DNA of 64,000 nt, from positions 1-64,000 of the forward strand of contig URHW01000002.1 of the NCBI GenBank assembly GCA_900547775.1, given 5' to 3'. The translations under genes and the position numbers were made by a program. Shown here in pieces: positions 42,717 through 50,438 of this stretch (positions are counted from its first letter, which is position 1; every line of letters begins with the position of its first letter). Source of the DNA: an uncultured Mycoplasmatota bacterium (GTDB lineage: Bacteria; Bacillota_I; Bacilli_A; RF39; UBA660). The notes beneath the pieces are model-generated. The model had not been told where the DNA came from. It ran no database searches and saw nothing but the letters and a program-made list of their open reading frames with translations.

Positions 42717-43051
42717 TCAAAGTAAATCAGAAATGAACTGACCACCAAAAGAGGATTGTAACCTGTATTTTACAGGAGACAGTCCTTTTAATTTCACTTT
42801 AATTTTATCATTATTATAATAATTAATATAGTCATCAATTGTTTTGTAATTATTTTCTTGGTCATAAAACATTTGGTTTTAAGAAGTCCAAAGAAATTTT
42901 CCATCATTTTCTAGACATACTTTATTTTATTCCTTTATTCTTTACCATTTGTTGATATGATTCGTGTTGATATTGTCATCCTTGATTCGAATGTAGGATT
43001 AATCCTTCTAAATTTTTATTATCTAATGCTTTATTGAGCATGCCGTATTTA
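42717..43051 (-). pseudogene. IS3-family (IS150-type) transposase remnant
   Basis: The minus strand reads, in broken frames, LEGLILHSNQG-stop-QYQHESYQQ, KNKGIK-stop-SMSRK, then (after a loss of several codons) ENFFGLLK in a shifted frame, YKTIDDYINYYNND and KVKLKGLSPVKYRLQSSFGG. These are the last conserved blocks of IS150-type OrfB (HSDQGWQYQH, SMSRKGNCLDNA-MENFFG, YI-YYNN-RI, LKGLSPVEYR). Two TGA and TAA stops, a deletion and a frameshift show that it is inactive; no inverted repeats were recognised. Confidence 0.85.
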
Positions 43052-43054
43052 CTT

Positions 43055-43090
43055 ATATAAAAACCTCGTTTCTATGTTCAAAAAACGAGG
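43055..43090 (-). terminator. Intrinsic terminator of the rarA-gpsA operon
   Basis: On the minus strand CCTCGTT pairs with AACGAGG around a 13-nt loop and is followed by five T (43059-43063 on the plus strand as A). It lies 26 bp after the gpsA stop. Confidence 0.8.
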
Positions 43091-43115
43091 CTCATATCAT
43101 TATTGGTTATTTTTT

Positions 43116-44081
43116 TTAGTCTTTATTAATTAAGAATGTTGCTAGTTTTTCTGGGTCGTCATTATTCATAACTATACTATATATTAAATCAACTACTGGC
43201 ATTTTAATTTTTTTACGGTTAAGTAGGGTATAGATACTTTTTAGGGTATAATATCCTTCAACTGTAGTGGTTTCTAAATATTTTTTAGCTCCATCAAAGT
43301 CTTTCTTACCTAAAAGAATACCATAAGAATAGTTTCTACTTTTAACACTTGTACAAGTAAGAAGTAAATCTCCAATACCAGCAAAACTAAGTATTGTTTT
43401 CTTTCTGCCACCTAAAACTTTTATAAGCCATTTAATATCATGCATTGATTCAACTATTAAGAAACTTCTAGTTGATTCATTATAACCAAGTCCGGTAATA
43501 ATACCAGATGCTACTGCAATAACGTTTTTAATTGAACCGCAAAGTTCAACGCCTATCATATCAGAACTCTTTCTTAATTTAACACTATTACTTGATAGAG
43601 TTTCAATTATTAATTTAGAAGTTCTTCTATTAGATGCTGCTAAACTAAAGCCAATTGGTTCGCCACTTGCTAAATCTACGGCAAAGCTTGGGCCTGATAT
43701 AACTGCATAATTGCTATTATTAGAGTTCTTCTTAAATACTTCATGAACAAATTCACAACTTCCTTGTTCAATGCCTTTACTACCAATACAATATACTGCA
43801 TCTTTTTTAGCATATTTATTAATTTTTTTTGTTACATCACCAATATATTTAGCACTTGTCATTAGATAAATAACATCAGCATCTATTACAGCATCTTTGA
43901 TACTATCAGTAAATTTCATTTCCGTAGGTGTTTTAATACCAGGAATAATTTCTTTACCACTTTGTATTTCATTTAATTTATCTTTACTACTGCACCATAC
44001 TGTTACATCATTACCATTTTTAAGCAAATTAACAGCGATAGCAAAGCCAAATGCCCCTGAACCTATAACTACACATCTCAT
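43116..44081 (-). CDS. gpsA: Glycerol-3-phosphate dehydrogenase [NAD(P)+]
   Basis: Reduces dihydroxyacetone phosphate to sn-glycerol-3-phosphate for phospholipid and (lipo)teichoic acid synthesis. 321 residues. Rossmann motif VVIGSGAFGFAIAVNL (3-18), SGPSFAVDLA, catalytic Lys in CGSIKNVIAVASGI, and AGIGDLLLTCTS plus the SRNYSYG motif (substrate binding). It overlaps the rarA stop by 1 base (TAATG), so the two are co-transcribed. Confidence 0.93.
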   Translation of the reverse strand: MRCVVIGSGAFGFAIAVNLLKNGNDVTVWCSSKDKLNEIQSGKEIIPGIKTPTEMKFTDSIKDAVIDADVIYLMTSAKYIGDVTKKINKYAKKDAVYCIGSKGIEQGSCEFVHEVFKKNSNNSNYAVISGPSFAVDLASGEPIGFSLAASNRRTSKLIIETLSSNSVKLRKSSDMIGVELCGSIKNVIAVASGIITGLGYNESTRSFLIVESMHDIKWLIKVLGGRKKTILSFAGIGDLLLTCTSVKSRNYSYGILLGKKDFDGAKKYLETTTVEGYYTLKSIYTLLNRKKIKMPVVDLIYSIVMNNDDPEKLATFLINKD

Positions 44082-45274
44082 TACTTTTTCATCTCCTCAT
44101 TGACCTTATTTAGGCCATTTTCATATTTATTAAAGTGTGGACTATAAAATTTTGTATTAACTAGATTATCTGGTAAGTATTGTTGTTTAACATAATATTT
44201 AGGATAGTCGTGTGGATATTTATATTGTGGACTATTTGTTCTAATATGGCTAGGAACTTTACCAGCACCACCTTTACGTACTACATTAATAGCTTTATCT
44301 AGTGCTATATGTGCAGTATTACTTTTAGGAGATAGAGCCATTTCAGTTACAACAACACTTAATGGAATTCTTCCTTCTGGCATACCAAGTAGCTTGACAG
44401 CCTCAATTGCAGCATGCACTTTAGGCCCGATTCCTGGATTTGCTAGGCCAATATCTTCATAAGCAATAACGCTCATTCTTCTAAAAATGATATCAAGATC
44501 TCCCGCTTCTAAAAGGACTGCTAAATAGTATAGGGCAGCATCTACATCACTACCACGTATGGATTTTTGAAAGGCACTAATTGTATCATAATAACCAGAA
44601 TCATTTTTGTCAGCAAATAGGGGAACTTTACCATTAACAGAAGTTACAACTTCTTTAGTAACTTTTTTATCACTAGTACTATAATAACAAACTTCTAGAA
44701 GGTTTAGTGCACTTCTTAAATCACCATTTGAATAACTTGCTATAGCTTTAATTGTGTCATCATCTATTGTAATATCTTCTAGTTTTTGAATTCCTTTTTT
44801 AAGTCCTATAATTATATCATCGGTACTTAATGGAAGTAATTCAAATATCTGACATCTACTGCGAATTGCTGGATTAATTGAGTGATATGGATTAGATGTT
44901 GTAAGACCAATAATAGTAATTAAACCACTCTCTAAATATGGAAGTAATATATCTTGTTTATCTTTATTCATTCTATGTATCTCATCTATAACTAAGATCA
45001 TTGAGCCATTCATTTTAGCTTCTTCAATAACAATATCAAAATCTTCCTTTTTGTTTACTACGGCATTAAGTGTTCTATAGGTCATATTAAGTTCATGAAC
45101 TATGGCACTAGCAATACTCGTTTTACCTGTTCCAGGAGGTCCATATAAAATCACTGAAAAAAGAACCTTATTATGAATGAGATTGCTTATAACTTTACCA
45201 TCACCAACAAGATGACTTTGCCCAATAACGTCGCTTAACTTTTCTGGTCTTAAAATATTTGCAAGTAGTTCCAT
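44081..45274 (-). CDS. rarA: Replication-associated recombination ATPase RarA
   Basis: AAA+ clamp-loader-like ATPase (RarA/MgsA/WHIP) that acts at stalled forks. 397 residues. FSVILYGPPGTGKTSIASAI (Walker A), LVIDEIHRMNKDKQD (Walker B), LTTSNPYHSINPAIRSRCQIF (sensor 1/arginine finger), then the tetramerisation part (VIAYEDIGLANP, EGRIPLSVVVTEMALSPKSN, YKYPHDYP). ATG at 45274 follows GGAGG; an in-frame TTG at 45289 is part of the RBS region. Confidence 0.94.
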   Translation of the reverse strand: MELLANILRPEKLSDVIGQSHLVGDGKVISNLIHNKVLFSVILYGPPGTGKTSIASAIVHELNMTYRTLNAVVNKKEDFDIVIEEAKMNGSMILVIDEIHRMNKDKQDILLPYLESGLITIIGLTTSNPYHSINPAIRSRCQIFELLPLSTDDIIIGLKKGIQKLEDITIDDDTIKAIASYSNGDLRSALNLLEVCYYSTSDKKVTKEVVTSVNGKVPLFADKNDSGYYDTISAFQKSIRGSDVDAALYYLAVLLEAGDLDIIFRRMSVIAYEDIGLANPGIGPKVHAAIEAVKLLGMPEGRIPLSVVVTEMALSPKSNTAHIALDKAINVVRKGGAGKVPSHIRTNSPQYKYPHDYPKYYVKQQYLPDNLVNTKFYSPHFNKYENGLNKVNEEMKK

Positions 45275-45353
45275 AAGTTTTTCCTCCAACTAATATTATA
45301 TATTATATTTGAAAAAAACTAAAGACAAATGTATAATTAAATTGTGATGATAT

Positions 45354-46217
45354 ATGAATGAAAATCTAGAAAACTATCGTAACTATTTAAAATATGAACG
45401 AGCCTATAGTGATAATACGGTAGGTGCTTATATGAACGATCTAAATAAATATGAAGAGTTTTTAAAGAAAGATATTTTAGAATCGGATACTGAAGATTTA
45501 GAAAAGTATTTAAAATATATTAAAAACTTGGAAAGTACTACTGTAGCTCATAAAATAACGTCGATTAAGTCATATTTTAATTATAATATTAAAAGAGGAA
45601 TAACAAGTGTGAATCCGGCTGATAAGGTATCTAGACCTAAACTTACTAAACACTTGCCAGAATATTTAACTGAGGAAGAAGTAGGTAAGTTATTAGATGT
45701 TGAGGTTAAATCACCTTATGATTATCGCAATAAGACTATTTTAGAACTTTTATATTCTTCTGGGATTAGAATTAGTGAATTAGTTAACATAAAAACTCCT
45801 AATTATGACAGTGAAGAATGTCTAATTAGAATTATGGGAAAAGGTAGTAAAGAAAGAATTGTTCCTCTAGGAGATTATGCTGTAAATATTATGAATGATT
45901 ACATGAACAATTATAGACCATTAATTAATAAGAAACATACGGATTATGTTTTTATAAATAACAGGGGAGATAAGATAAGTAGGCAGTTTATTTTTAAAGT
46001 TATAAAAAAAGAAGCACTAAAAAAAGGTATAAAGAAAGACATCTCTCCTCATACCTTACGACACACATTTGCAACTCATTTATTAAAAAATGGTGCGGAC
46101 CTAAGAATTATTCAAGAACTTCTTGGTCATGAAAATATAAGTACCACTCAAATTTATACACATGTGACTAATAATAAATTAAAGAGTGACTATGAAACAT
46201 ATTTCCCTAAAGATTAA
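45354..46217 (+). CDS. xerD: Tyrosine recombinase XerC/XerD-like
   Basis: Site-specific recombinase that resolves chromosome dimers at dif. 287 residues. SAM-like core-binding domain (1-90) and catalytic domain with the full pentad: Arg in SSGIRISEL, Lys in GKGSKERIVP, HTLRH, LGHENISTTQIYTH with the nucleophile Tyr. Whether it is XerD, XerC or a single Xer cannot be decided from the sequence; the symbol is provisional. A dif-like site is 1.25 kb downstream. Its stop overlaps that of a 35-residue convergent gene. Confidence 0.88.
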   Translation: MNENLENYRNYLKYERAYSDNTVGAYMNDLNKYEEFLKKDILESDTEDLEKYLKYIKNLESTTVAHKITSIKSYFNYNIKRGITSVNPADKVSRPKLTKHLPEYLTEEEVGKLLDVEVKSPYDYRNKTILELLYSSGIRISELVNIKTPNYDSEECLIRIMGKGSKERIVPLGDYAVNIMNDYMNNYRPLINKKHTDYVFINNRGDKISRQFIFKVIKKEALKKGIKKDISPHTLRHTFATHLLKNGADLRIIQELLGHENISTTQIYTHVTNNKLKSDYETYFPKD

Positions 46218-46321
46218 CGTGCGTTGTTTTCATTATGACATCCAGAGTTTTTACTTCCAGAGTTGTTTTTTGCTGATTCTCTAGCTGAATTTCTAGATTT
46301 AGCTTTGTTTTTGCTTTTCAT
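46214..46321 (-). CDS. Small basic protein, 35 residues
   Basis: An ATG at 46321 preceded by a strong AGGAGGT site opens a frame of 35 codons to TAA at 46214. The product is very rich in Lys, Ser, Asn and Arg (starts MKSKNKAKSRNSARE, ends GCHNENNAR) with one cysteine and no hydrophobic segment. The optimal RBS supports that it is real. Stop codons of this gene and of the xer gene overlap in TTAA. Resembles small basic, disordered peptides of Firmicutes, but I cannot name a family. Confidence 0.6.
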   Translation of the reverse strand: MKSKNKAKSRNSARESAKNNSGSKNSGCHNENNAR

Positions 46322-46413
46322 ATCTTACCTCCTATACTTATTATGTACTAAATTAGTTTTATAATTCGTTTAATAAATGGAAAATAATGGTATAAGAGGG
46401 CATATATTTTATT

Positions 46414-47163
46414 ATGAAAGAAATATTTTTACCATTTATAATATCTTTAATTGCTGGTTTATCTACGCTTATTGGATATTTGTTCATTTATATTAAGCCG
46501 TCTAAAACAAGTGATTTTATTGGGGCATCGCTTGCATTTTCGATGACAATAATGATGATAATATCTATTACTGATTTGATTCCAGAAGGTTTCTTTTATT
46601 TAAAAAAAGAGTATAATATTTTCCTTGCTATTTTAATTTTAATTATTGCAATGTTTCTGGGATACATTTTAAATAGTTTGATAGGTAAGCAAATTAGTAA
46701 ATCTAAAAAAGAGAAGGGGAGCTTGTATAAATTAGGTATACTTTCAATGATAGCTTTAATGCTTCATAACTTGCCAGAGGGAATTTTAACTTTTTTAAGT
46801 TCAAGTTTAGATATTAAAATAGGACTTAAGTATAGTATTGCAATTATGCTTCATAATATTCCTGAAGGTATAGCAATAGCAATTCCAATATATTATAGTA
46901 CTAGGTCTAAAGGTAAAGCACTATTTAATACTCTGGTAAGTGGTTTATCTGAGCCGCTTGGAGCGATTCTTGCTTATATATTTTTATATAGATATATGTC
47001 TAATACATTAATTAGTATTATTTTACTTATGACTGCTAGTATCATGATAAGTATATCTATTAATGATATATTTAAAGAAACTGAGAAATATAATAAGTCA
47101 TCAGTAATTAAAGGAATTATTTTAGGTATTGTTATTGGTTTTATAACTTTTATCCTTACCTAA
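46414..47163 (+). CDS. zupT: ZIP-family metal transporter (ZupT-like)
   Basis: Eight membrane helices in 249 residues; imports Zn2+ and possibly other divalent metals. Metal-site motifs MLHNLPEGI in helix 4 and MLHNIPEGIAIAI in helix 5 are intact; TDLIPEGFFY in helix 2 is a third conserved block. A loop with KQISKSKKEKG lies between helices 3 and 4. No histidine-rich loop. The gene stands alone, with a TATAAG-like -10 (46391) upstream. Confidence 0.87.
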   Translation: MKEIFLPFIISLIAGLSTLIGYLFIYIKPSKTSDFIGASLAFSMTIMMIISITDLIPEGFFYLKKEYNIFLAILILIIAMFLGYILNSLIGKQISKSKKEKGSLYKLGILSMIALMLHNLPEGILTFLSSSLDIKIGLKYSIAIMLHNIPEGIAIAIPIYYSTRSKGKALFNTLVSGLSEPLGAILAYIFLYRYMSNTLISIILLMTASIMISISINDIFKETEKYNKSSVIKGIILGIVIGFITFILT

Positions 47164-47755
47164 CCTATATGTAAAGTAACTGTATACATATATGGAGAAG
47201 GGGAAAAGAGTAGTAAAATATAAAATATTATATGCCCGAGTACATATGTGCGTACATTAATATAATAACTAATAATCAAAAATAATAAATATATACCAGG
47301 AATCAAGAAGTTAATATATATAAAGAATAATAAATTAAAAATTATGAAATGAATTTAGAAATAAAAAAAATAACTTAGTTAAAAGTTATTAATAATTAGT
47401 TTATAAAGATTAATGATTTACTAATTAGGGATTATATTATAAACTATCCAAAATTATTATCTGAAGTAAGAGTTAACATAACATACATTATAGGAAGTTA
47501 TACTAAAACTTAAAAAAGCTTATAAATTGTATACCTTAACGATTTAACTATAAATCATTAAATTCATTTATAAGATATTTATGACTAAATTTTATTAAAT
47601 TATAAATATATAACTTTGTAATCTATCATACTCTTATTAATTATTATCTTTTAAAAATATGTTTATAACTATATTATTAGTTATGTTATAATTAATTTTT
47701 TGCTAATAAGTTAATAGATATAAAGATTGTTTTATTAAAACCACTCCCCTTTTTA
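47164..47755. other. 600-bp AT-rich non-coding region containing the dif-like site
   Basis: No open frame with an RBS was found on either strand. Apart from the dif-like site, it holds a short imperfect palindrome (GTACATATGTGCGTAC near 47239) and several weak hairpins such as TAACTTAGTTAAAAGTTA. This is by far the longest non-coding stretch of the window. Confidence 0.7.
47471..47498 (-). other. dif: Chromosomal dif site (Xer recombination site)
   Basis: On the minus strand: ACTTCCTATAA, a 6-bp centre (TGTATG), TTATGTTAACT. As I recall the Bacillus subtilis dif (ACTTCCTAGAA-TATATA-TTATGTAAACT), 24 of 28 positions agree, including 10 of 11 in each arm. It lies in non-coding DNA, near a Xer recombinase gene and at the zone where gene orientation changes, all as expected of a replication terminus. 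Confidence 0.88.
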
Positions 47756-47791
47756 TGTGAAAATTTAAAGTAGGGGAAGTGGTTATTTTTT
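47738..47791 (-). terminator. Hairpin terminator after the HTH gene (possibly bidirectional)
   Basis: ACCACTCCCCT (about 47740) pairs with AGGGGAAGTGGT (about 47773) with one bulged base. On the minus strand a TTTTAAT run follows; on the plus strand ATTTTTTTT follows. Confidence 0.65.
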
Positions 47792-48595
47792 TTAATTCTT
47801 TTTTCGAGATTCAATTTCGTAAATCTTTTCGTAAACTTCAGCTGCATTTTCTGTGTTAATCTCAGTATAACCGAGTTCGCGTAGAGCTTGAACCTTAACA
47901 GTATTAAGTTGCTGAGTACGAGATAATTTTTCTTCTTTACGAGTTTCAATTTCTTGAACGAATCTATTGTGAGACTCAATTACCCTATTCTTACTTGCAT
48001 TTCCACTATTGTAAAGGGTAAAGGCAGAATGGACAATTCCTTCAAACATAAATTGTTTATCTTCGTTAAATTTAAATTCATTTGGATTAGTAAACCCAGC
48101 TGCCTTACTCATGTAAGCAAGCATATATTTAATTTCTGGAATGTTTTCAATAGATTGAAGTAAACGATACATATAAAGTAGTGCATAATAACTTTCTTCA
48201 TGATCATCTGTATCTAAAAGTTTTTCTTTAATTAAGAAAGAAATATCACTTACTAGTTGTTGTTCTTCTTTCTTTAATCCTTTTAAATCAAGGTACTCCC
48301 CTTGCATGTTATCTTTTAATCCTTTACTTAACCTATCCTCTACTTCCATTAGGTATTCTGTAGTAACTTTAATATTTTTAATAGTTTCTTCATCACCATC
48401 TTCAATATCTAATAGTTTAAGTAAAGATATCTTTTTCTCCTTTGGCCATTTGCTTAAATTAGGTAGTTCTAAATAGTTATAAACCATTTGTCTACTAACT
48501 CCTAAATATTTGGCAAGTCTAACTTTAGAGATGCCTAATTCTTGTAATATATCATTTAAATATTTCATAATATTTTTAATTTCTCTCCTATTCAT
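47792..48595 (-). CDS. XRE-like HTH transcriptional regulator
   Basis: 267 residues. An N-terminal helix-turn-helix (ILQELGISKVRLAKYLGVSRQMVYNYLE, about 17-44) of lambda-repressor type, then an acidic, all-helical C-terminal part with no recognised ligand-binding fold (KKEEQQLVSDISFLIKEKLL; a long helix near 220-267). Start uncertain: ATG at 48595 lies only about 10 nt from the predicted transcription start and has no RBS; ATG at 48568 would have AGGAGAG 15 nt upstream. A palindrome overlaps its own -35, suggesting self-repression. Alone between two terminators and next to the dif region. Confidence 0.72.
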   Translation of the reverse strand: MNRREIKNIMKYLNDILQELGISKVRLAKYLGVSRQMVYNYLELPNLSKWPKEKKISLLKLLDIEDGDEETIKNIKVTTEYLMEVEDRLSKGLKDNMQGEYLDLKGLKKEEQQLVSDISFLIKEKLLDTDDHEESYYALLYMYRLLQSIENIPEIKYMLAYMSKAAGFTNPNEFKFNEDKQFMFEGIVHSAFTLYNSGNASKNRVIESHNRFVQEIETRKEEKLSRTQQLNTVKVQALRELGYTEINTENAAEVYEKIYEIESRKKN

Positions 48596-48611
48596 TATTG
48601 TTTACATTATT

Positions 48612-48640
48612 ATTGTACCCAGTTTACGTTCACTTGTCAA
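48612..48640 (-). promoter_or_regulatory. Promoter of the HTH gene
   Basis: On the minus strand TTGACA (48640-48635), 17-bp spacer, TACAAT (48617-48612): near-perfect sigma-A promoter. Confidence 0.88.
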
Positions 48641-48644
48641 GTGA
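48630..48644. promoter_or_regulatory. Probable operator (palindrome over the -35)
   Basis: TCACTTGTCAAGTGA is a perfect 7-1-7 inverted repeat covering the -35 hexamer of the HTH gene. Such a position fits autorepression by the HTH product. Confidence 0.65.
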
Positions 48645-48651
48645 GTTGGCA

Positions 48652-48680
48652 TTAAAAAAGCCTAAAATTAAAGGCAATAT
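48652..48680 (-). terminator. Weak intrinsic terminator after mnmA
   Basis: On the minus strand GCCT and AGGC form a short stem (with flanking A-U pairs) before six T. Confidence 0.5.
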
Positions 48681-48698
48681 TTTTATTTAATTGATTAT

Positions 48699-49805
48699 TT
48701 ATAAATACCAAAGGTTTTCACCATTTTTCATTACTGTCTTAATTATTCCTGAACCTAGACATTGTTCTCCTAAATAGAATACACATGCTTGACCAGGGGT
48801 AACTGATTTAACTTTTTCAGGGTATTTTACAAGGATTTCATTATTTTCTAAATACTCAAGGATTACTTCGTAATCGTTACCACGATATCTAAATTTTGCA
48901 GTGCAGAATGTTGGTCTTGATGGTGAGATGAAGTTTACGTTATCTACTAAGCAAGCATCTGAATAAAGTTCTTCTGGATCATCACCGAATGAAATGTATA
49001 GAATGTTTTTCTCGACGTCTTTACCAACGACAAAGTGTTTTTCTAGGTTACCAGATACACCAACATTTCTTCTTTGACCAATTGTATAGTTCATAAGACC
49101 TTGATGAGTACCGATAACATCACCTGTTTTAATATCAATAATATCCCCTGGATTAGGTTTTAAGAAGTTAGAGATAAACTTTTGATAGTTACGTTCTCCA
49201 ATGAAACATATACCAGTAGAGTCTTTCTTTTTAGCGGTTGGTATACCGGCTTCTTCAGCTATTTTTCTTACTTCTGGTTTAGTTAAGTGTCCAATTGGAA
49301 ATAATACATCCTTAAATTGTCCGACAGGGACTTGTGCTAGGAAGTAGGTTTGATCTTTGTTTAGGTCAGCAGCTCTACATAATCTATTACCAATAATTCT
49401 CGCATAGTGACCAGTAGCAATTTTATCTGCACCTAGTTTTTTAGCTTCTTTAATAAATAAATCAAATTTAATATATTTATTACACATTAAGTCTGGATTA
49501 GGTGTTCTTCCAAGTTTTAACTCATTTAAAAAATATTCAAATACGTTATCCCAATATTCTTTAACAAAATCTATACGATGAAGAGGAATATCTAGTTTAT
49601 TACATACTTCTAAGGCATCATTATAGTCCTGTTCTTGAGGACAAATATTATCATTAAGGGTTGGGTTACCACTAACGTCTCCATTAACCATGGCATCCCA
49701 GTTACGCATAAATAAACCGATTACTTCATATCCTTCTTTTTTTAGTAGGTAGGCCGCTACTGATGAGTCGACTCCCCCACTCATTCCAATTACAACTTTT
49801 TCCAT
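48699..49805 (-). CDS. mnmA: tRNA-specific 2-thiouridylase MnmA
   Basis: Adds sulfur to U34 of tRNA-Lys, -Glu and -Gln, using ATP. 368 residues. PP-loop GMSGGVDSSVAAYLLK (7-22), NPDLMCNKYIKF with the first catalytic Cys, the KDSTGICFIGER segment with the second, the central GxRxxG-like QRRNVGVSG part and the C-terminal beta barrel. ATG at 49805 chosen over a GTG at 49814; no good Shine-Dalgarno is seen at either. Confidence 0.95.
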   Translation of the reverse strand: MEKVVIGMSGGVDSSVAAYLLKKEGYEVIGLFMRNWDAMVNGDVSGNPTLNDNICPQEQDYNDALEVCNKLDIPLHRIDFVKEYWDNVFEYFLNELKLGRTPNPDLMCNKYIKFDLFIKEAKKLGADKIATGHYARIIGNRLCRAADLNKDQTYFLAQVPVGQFKDVLFPIGHLTKPEVRKIAEEAGIPTAKKKDSTGICFIGERNYQKFISNFLKPNPGDIIDIKTGDVIGTHQGLMNYTIGQRRNVGVSGNLEKHFVVGKDVEKNILYISFGDDPEELYSDACLVDNVNFISPSRPTFCTAKFRYRGNDYEVILEYLENNEILVKYPEKVKSVTPGQACVFYLGEQCLGSGIIKTVMKNGENLWYL

Positions 49806-49831
49806 AAATATCACATATATATAATAGCAAA

Positions 49832-50401
49832 TTATAGAAGAAAAAGCAAAAGGCTTAGGATTTTATTGCTTAGAAAATAGATTAGTATTTCACTTATGAT
49901 TGTTATACCTAAAAGGATACTTAATCTTTTGATGTGTTTAATGATTAACATACTTTTGTCAGTGTGAAGTTTTTGGATGAATGATATACTATAAGTTATG
50001 CTTATAATACATAAATAACTGATTATTAGAAGCCAAACTAGTTTATTACATATAAATACACCTGTACCAAATAAAAGACCGGAAATGCCCTTATATTTAA
50101 TCATAGAAGCGATAAAGAAACCGAGAGATGCTATTTCATAGAAGTTATAGAATATTACTAGTATGCTGCCAAAGACAGATAATGATAATACGAATAAGAC
50201 ACATAGAATTATGATGTGGTTGATTATGAAGTTTTGGGGCTCTAAGATAGATGTTTTTATATCACTTAAACTAGTGATGATTCCTTCTTTAATATTTGTA
50301 TCTAGATTTAGAAAGATGTAGATACCAAATAGAAATGCGATTACTAGAAGGCCAAATAAAAACTTAATTAGAAAGGTACTGCTATTATCTTTTAATTTCA
50401 T
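49832..50401 (-). CDS. SpoIIM-like membrane protein
   Basis: 189 residues with five membrane segments and short loops (about 10-30, 57-85, 87-107, 115-140, 165-185). The arrangement N-terminal helix, then FYNFYEIASLGFFIASMIKYKGISGLLFGTGVF, resembles the SpoIIM/DUF95 family, in which the segment after helix 3 carries a similar G-rich pattern. In sporulators SpoIIM works with SpoIID and SpoIIP in peptidoglycan degradation; those genes are not present here, so the role may differ. It lies 37 bp after a C40 peptidase gene, which is consistent with cell-wall work. Confidence 0.5.
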   Translation of the reverse strand: MKLKDNSSTFLIKFLFGLLVIAFLFGIYIFLNLDTNIKEGIITSLSDIKTSILEPQNFIINHIIILCVLFVLSLSVFGSILVIFYNFYEIASLGFFIASMIKYKGISGLLFGTGVFICNKLVWLLIISYLCIISITYSISFIQKLHTDKSMLIIKHIKRLSILLGITIISEILIYFLSNKILSLLLFLL

Positions 50402-50438
50402 AGCGTTCTCCTAATTAAGTATATAATTTTTATTTTGT

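Noticed and set aside
39028..43051. TGA at expected Trp positions in two remnants, hinting at code 4
   Set aside because: Intact genes in the window use TGG for Trp and TGA as stop (ylbL, xseB, the RnfC-like gene). The transposase remnant also has TAA stops and a frameshift, so ordinary decay explains it.
47150..47177. Another dif-like sequence at the end of zupT (TATGTAAAGT)
   Set aside because: Only the right arm fits; the left arm matches at about 4 of 11 positions. The site at 47471 is far better.
47692..47979. 95-residue minus-strand ORF
   Set aside because: It is a shadow of the HTH gene's 3' part and its terminator, with no RBS and no conserved pattern.
7209..50401. Sporulation capacity suggested by YlbJ and SpoIIM-like proteins
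   Set aside because: Both families occur in non-sporulating Bacilli, and no sporulation sigma factor or other spo gene is in the window.
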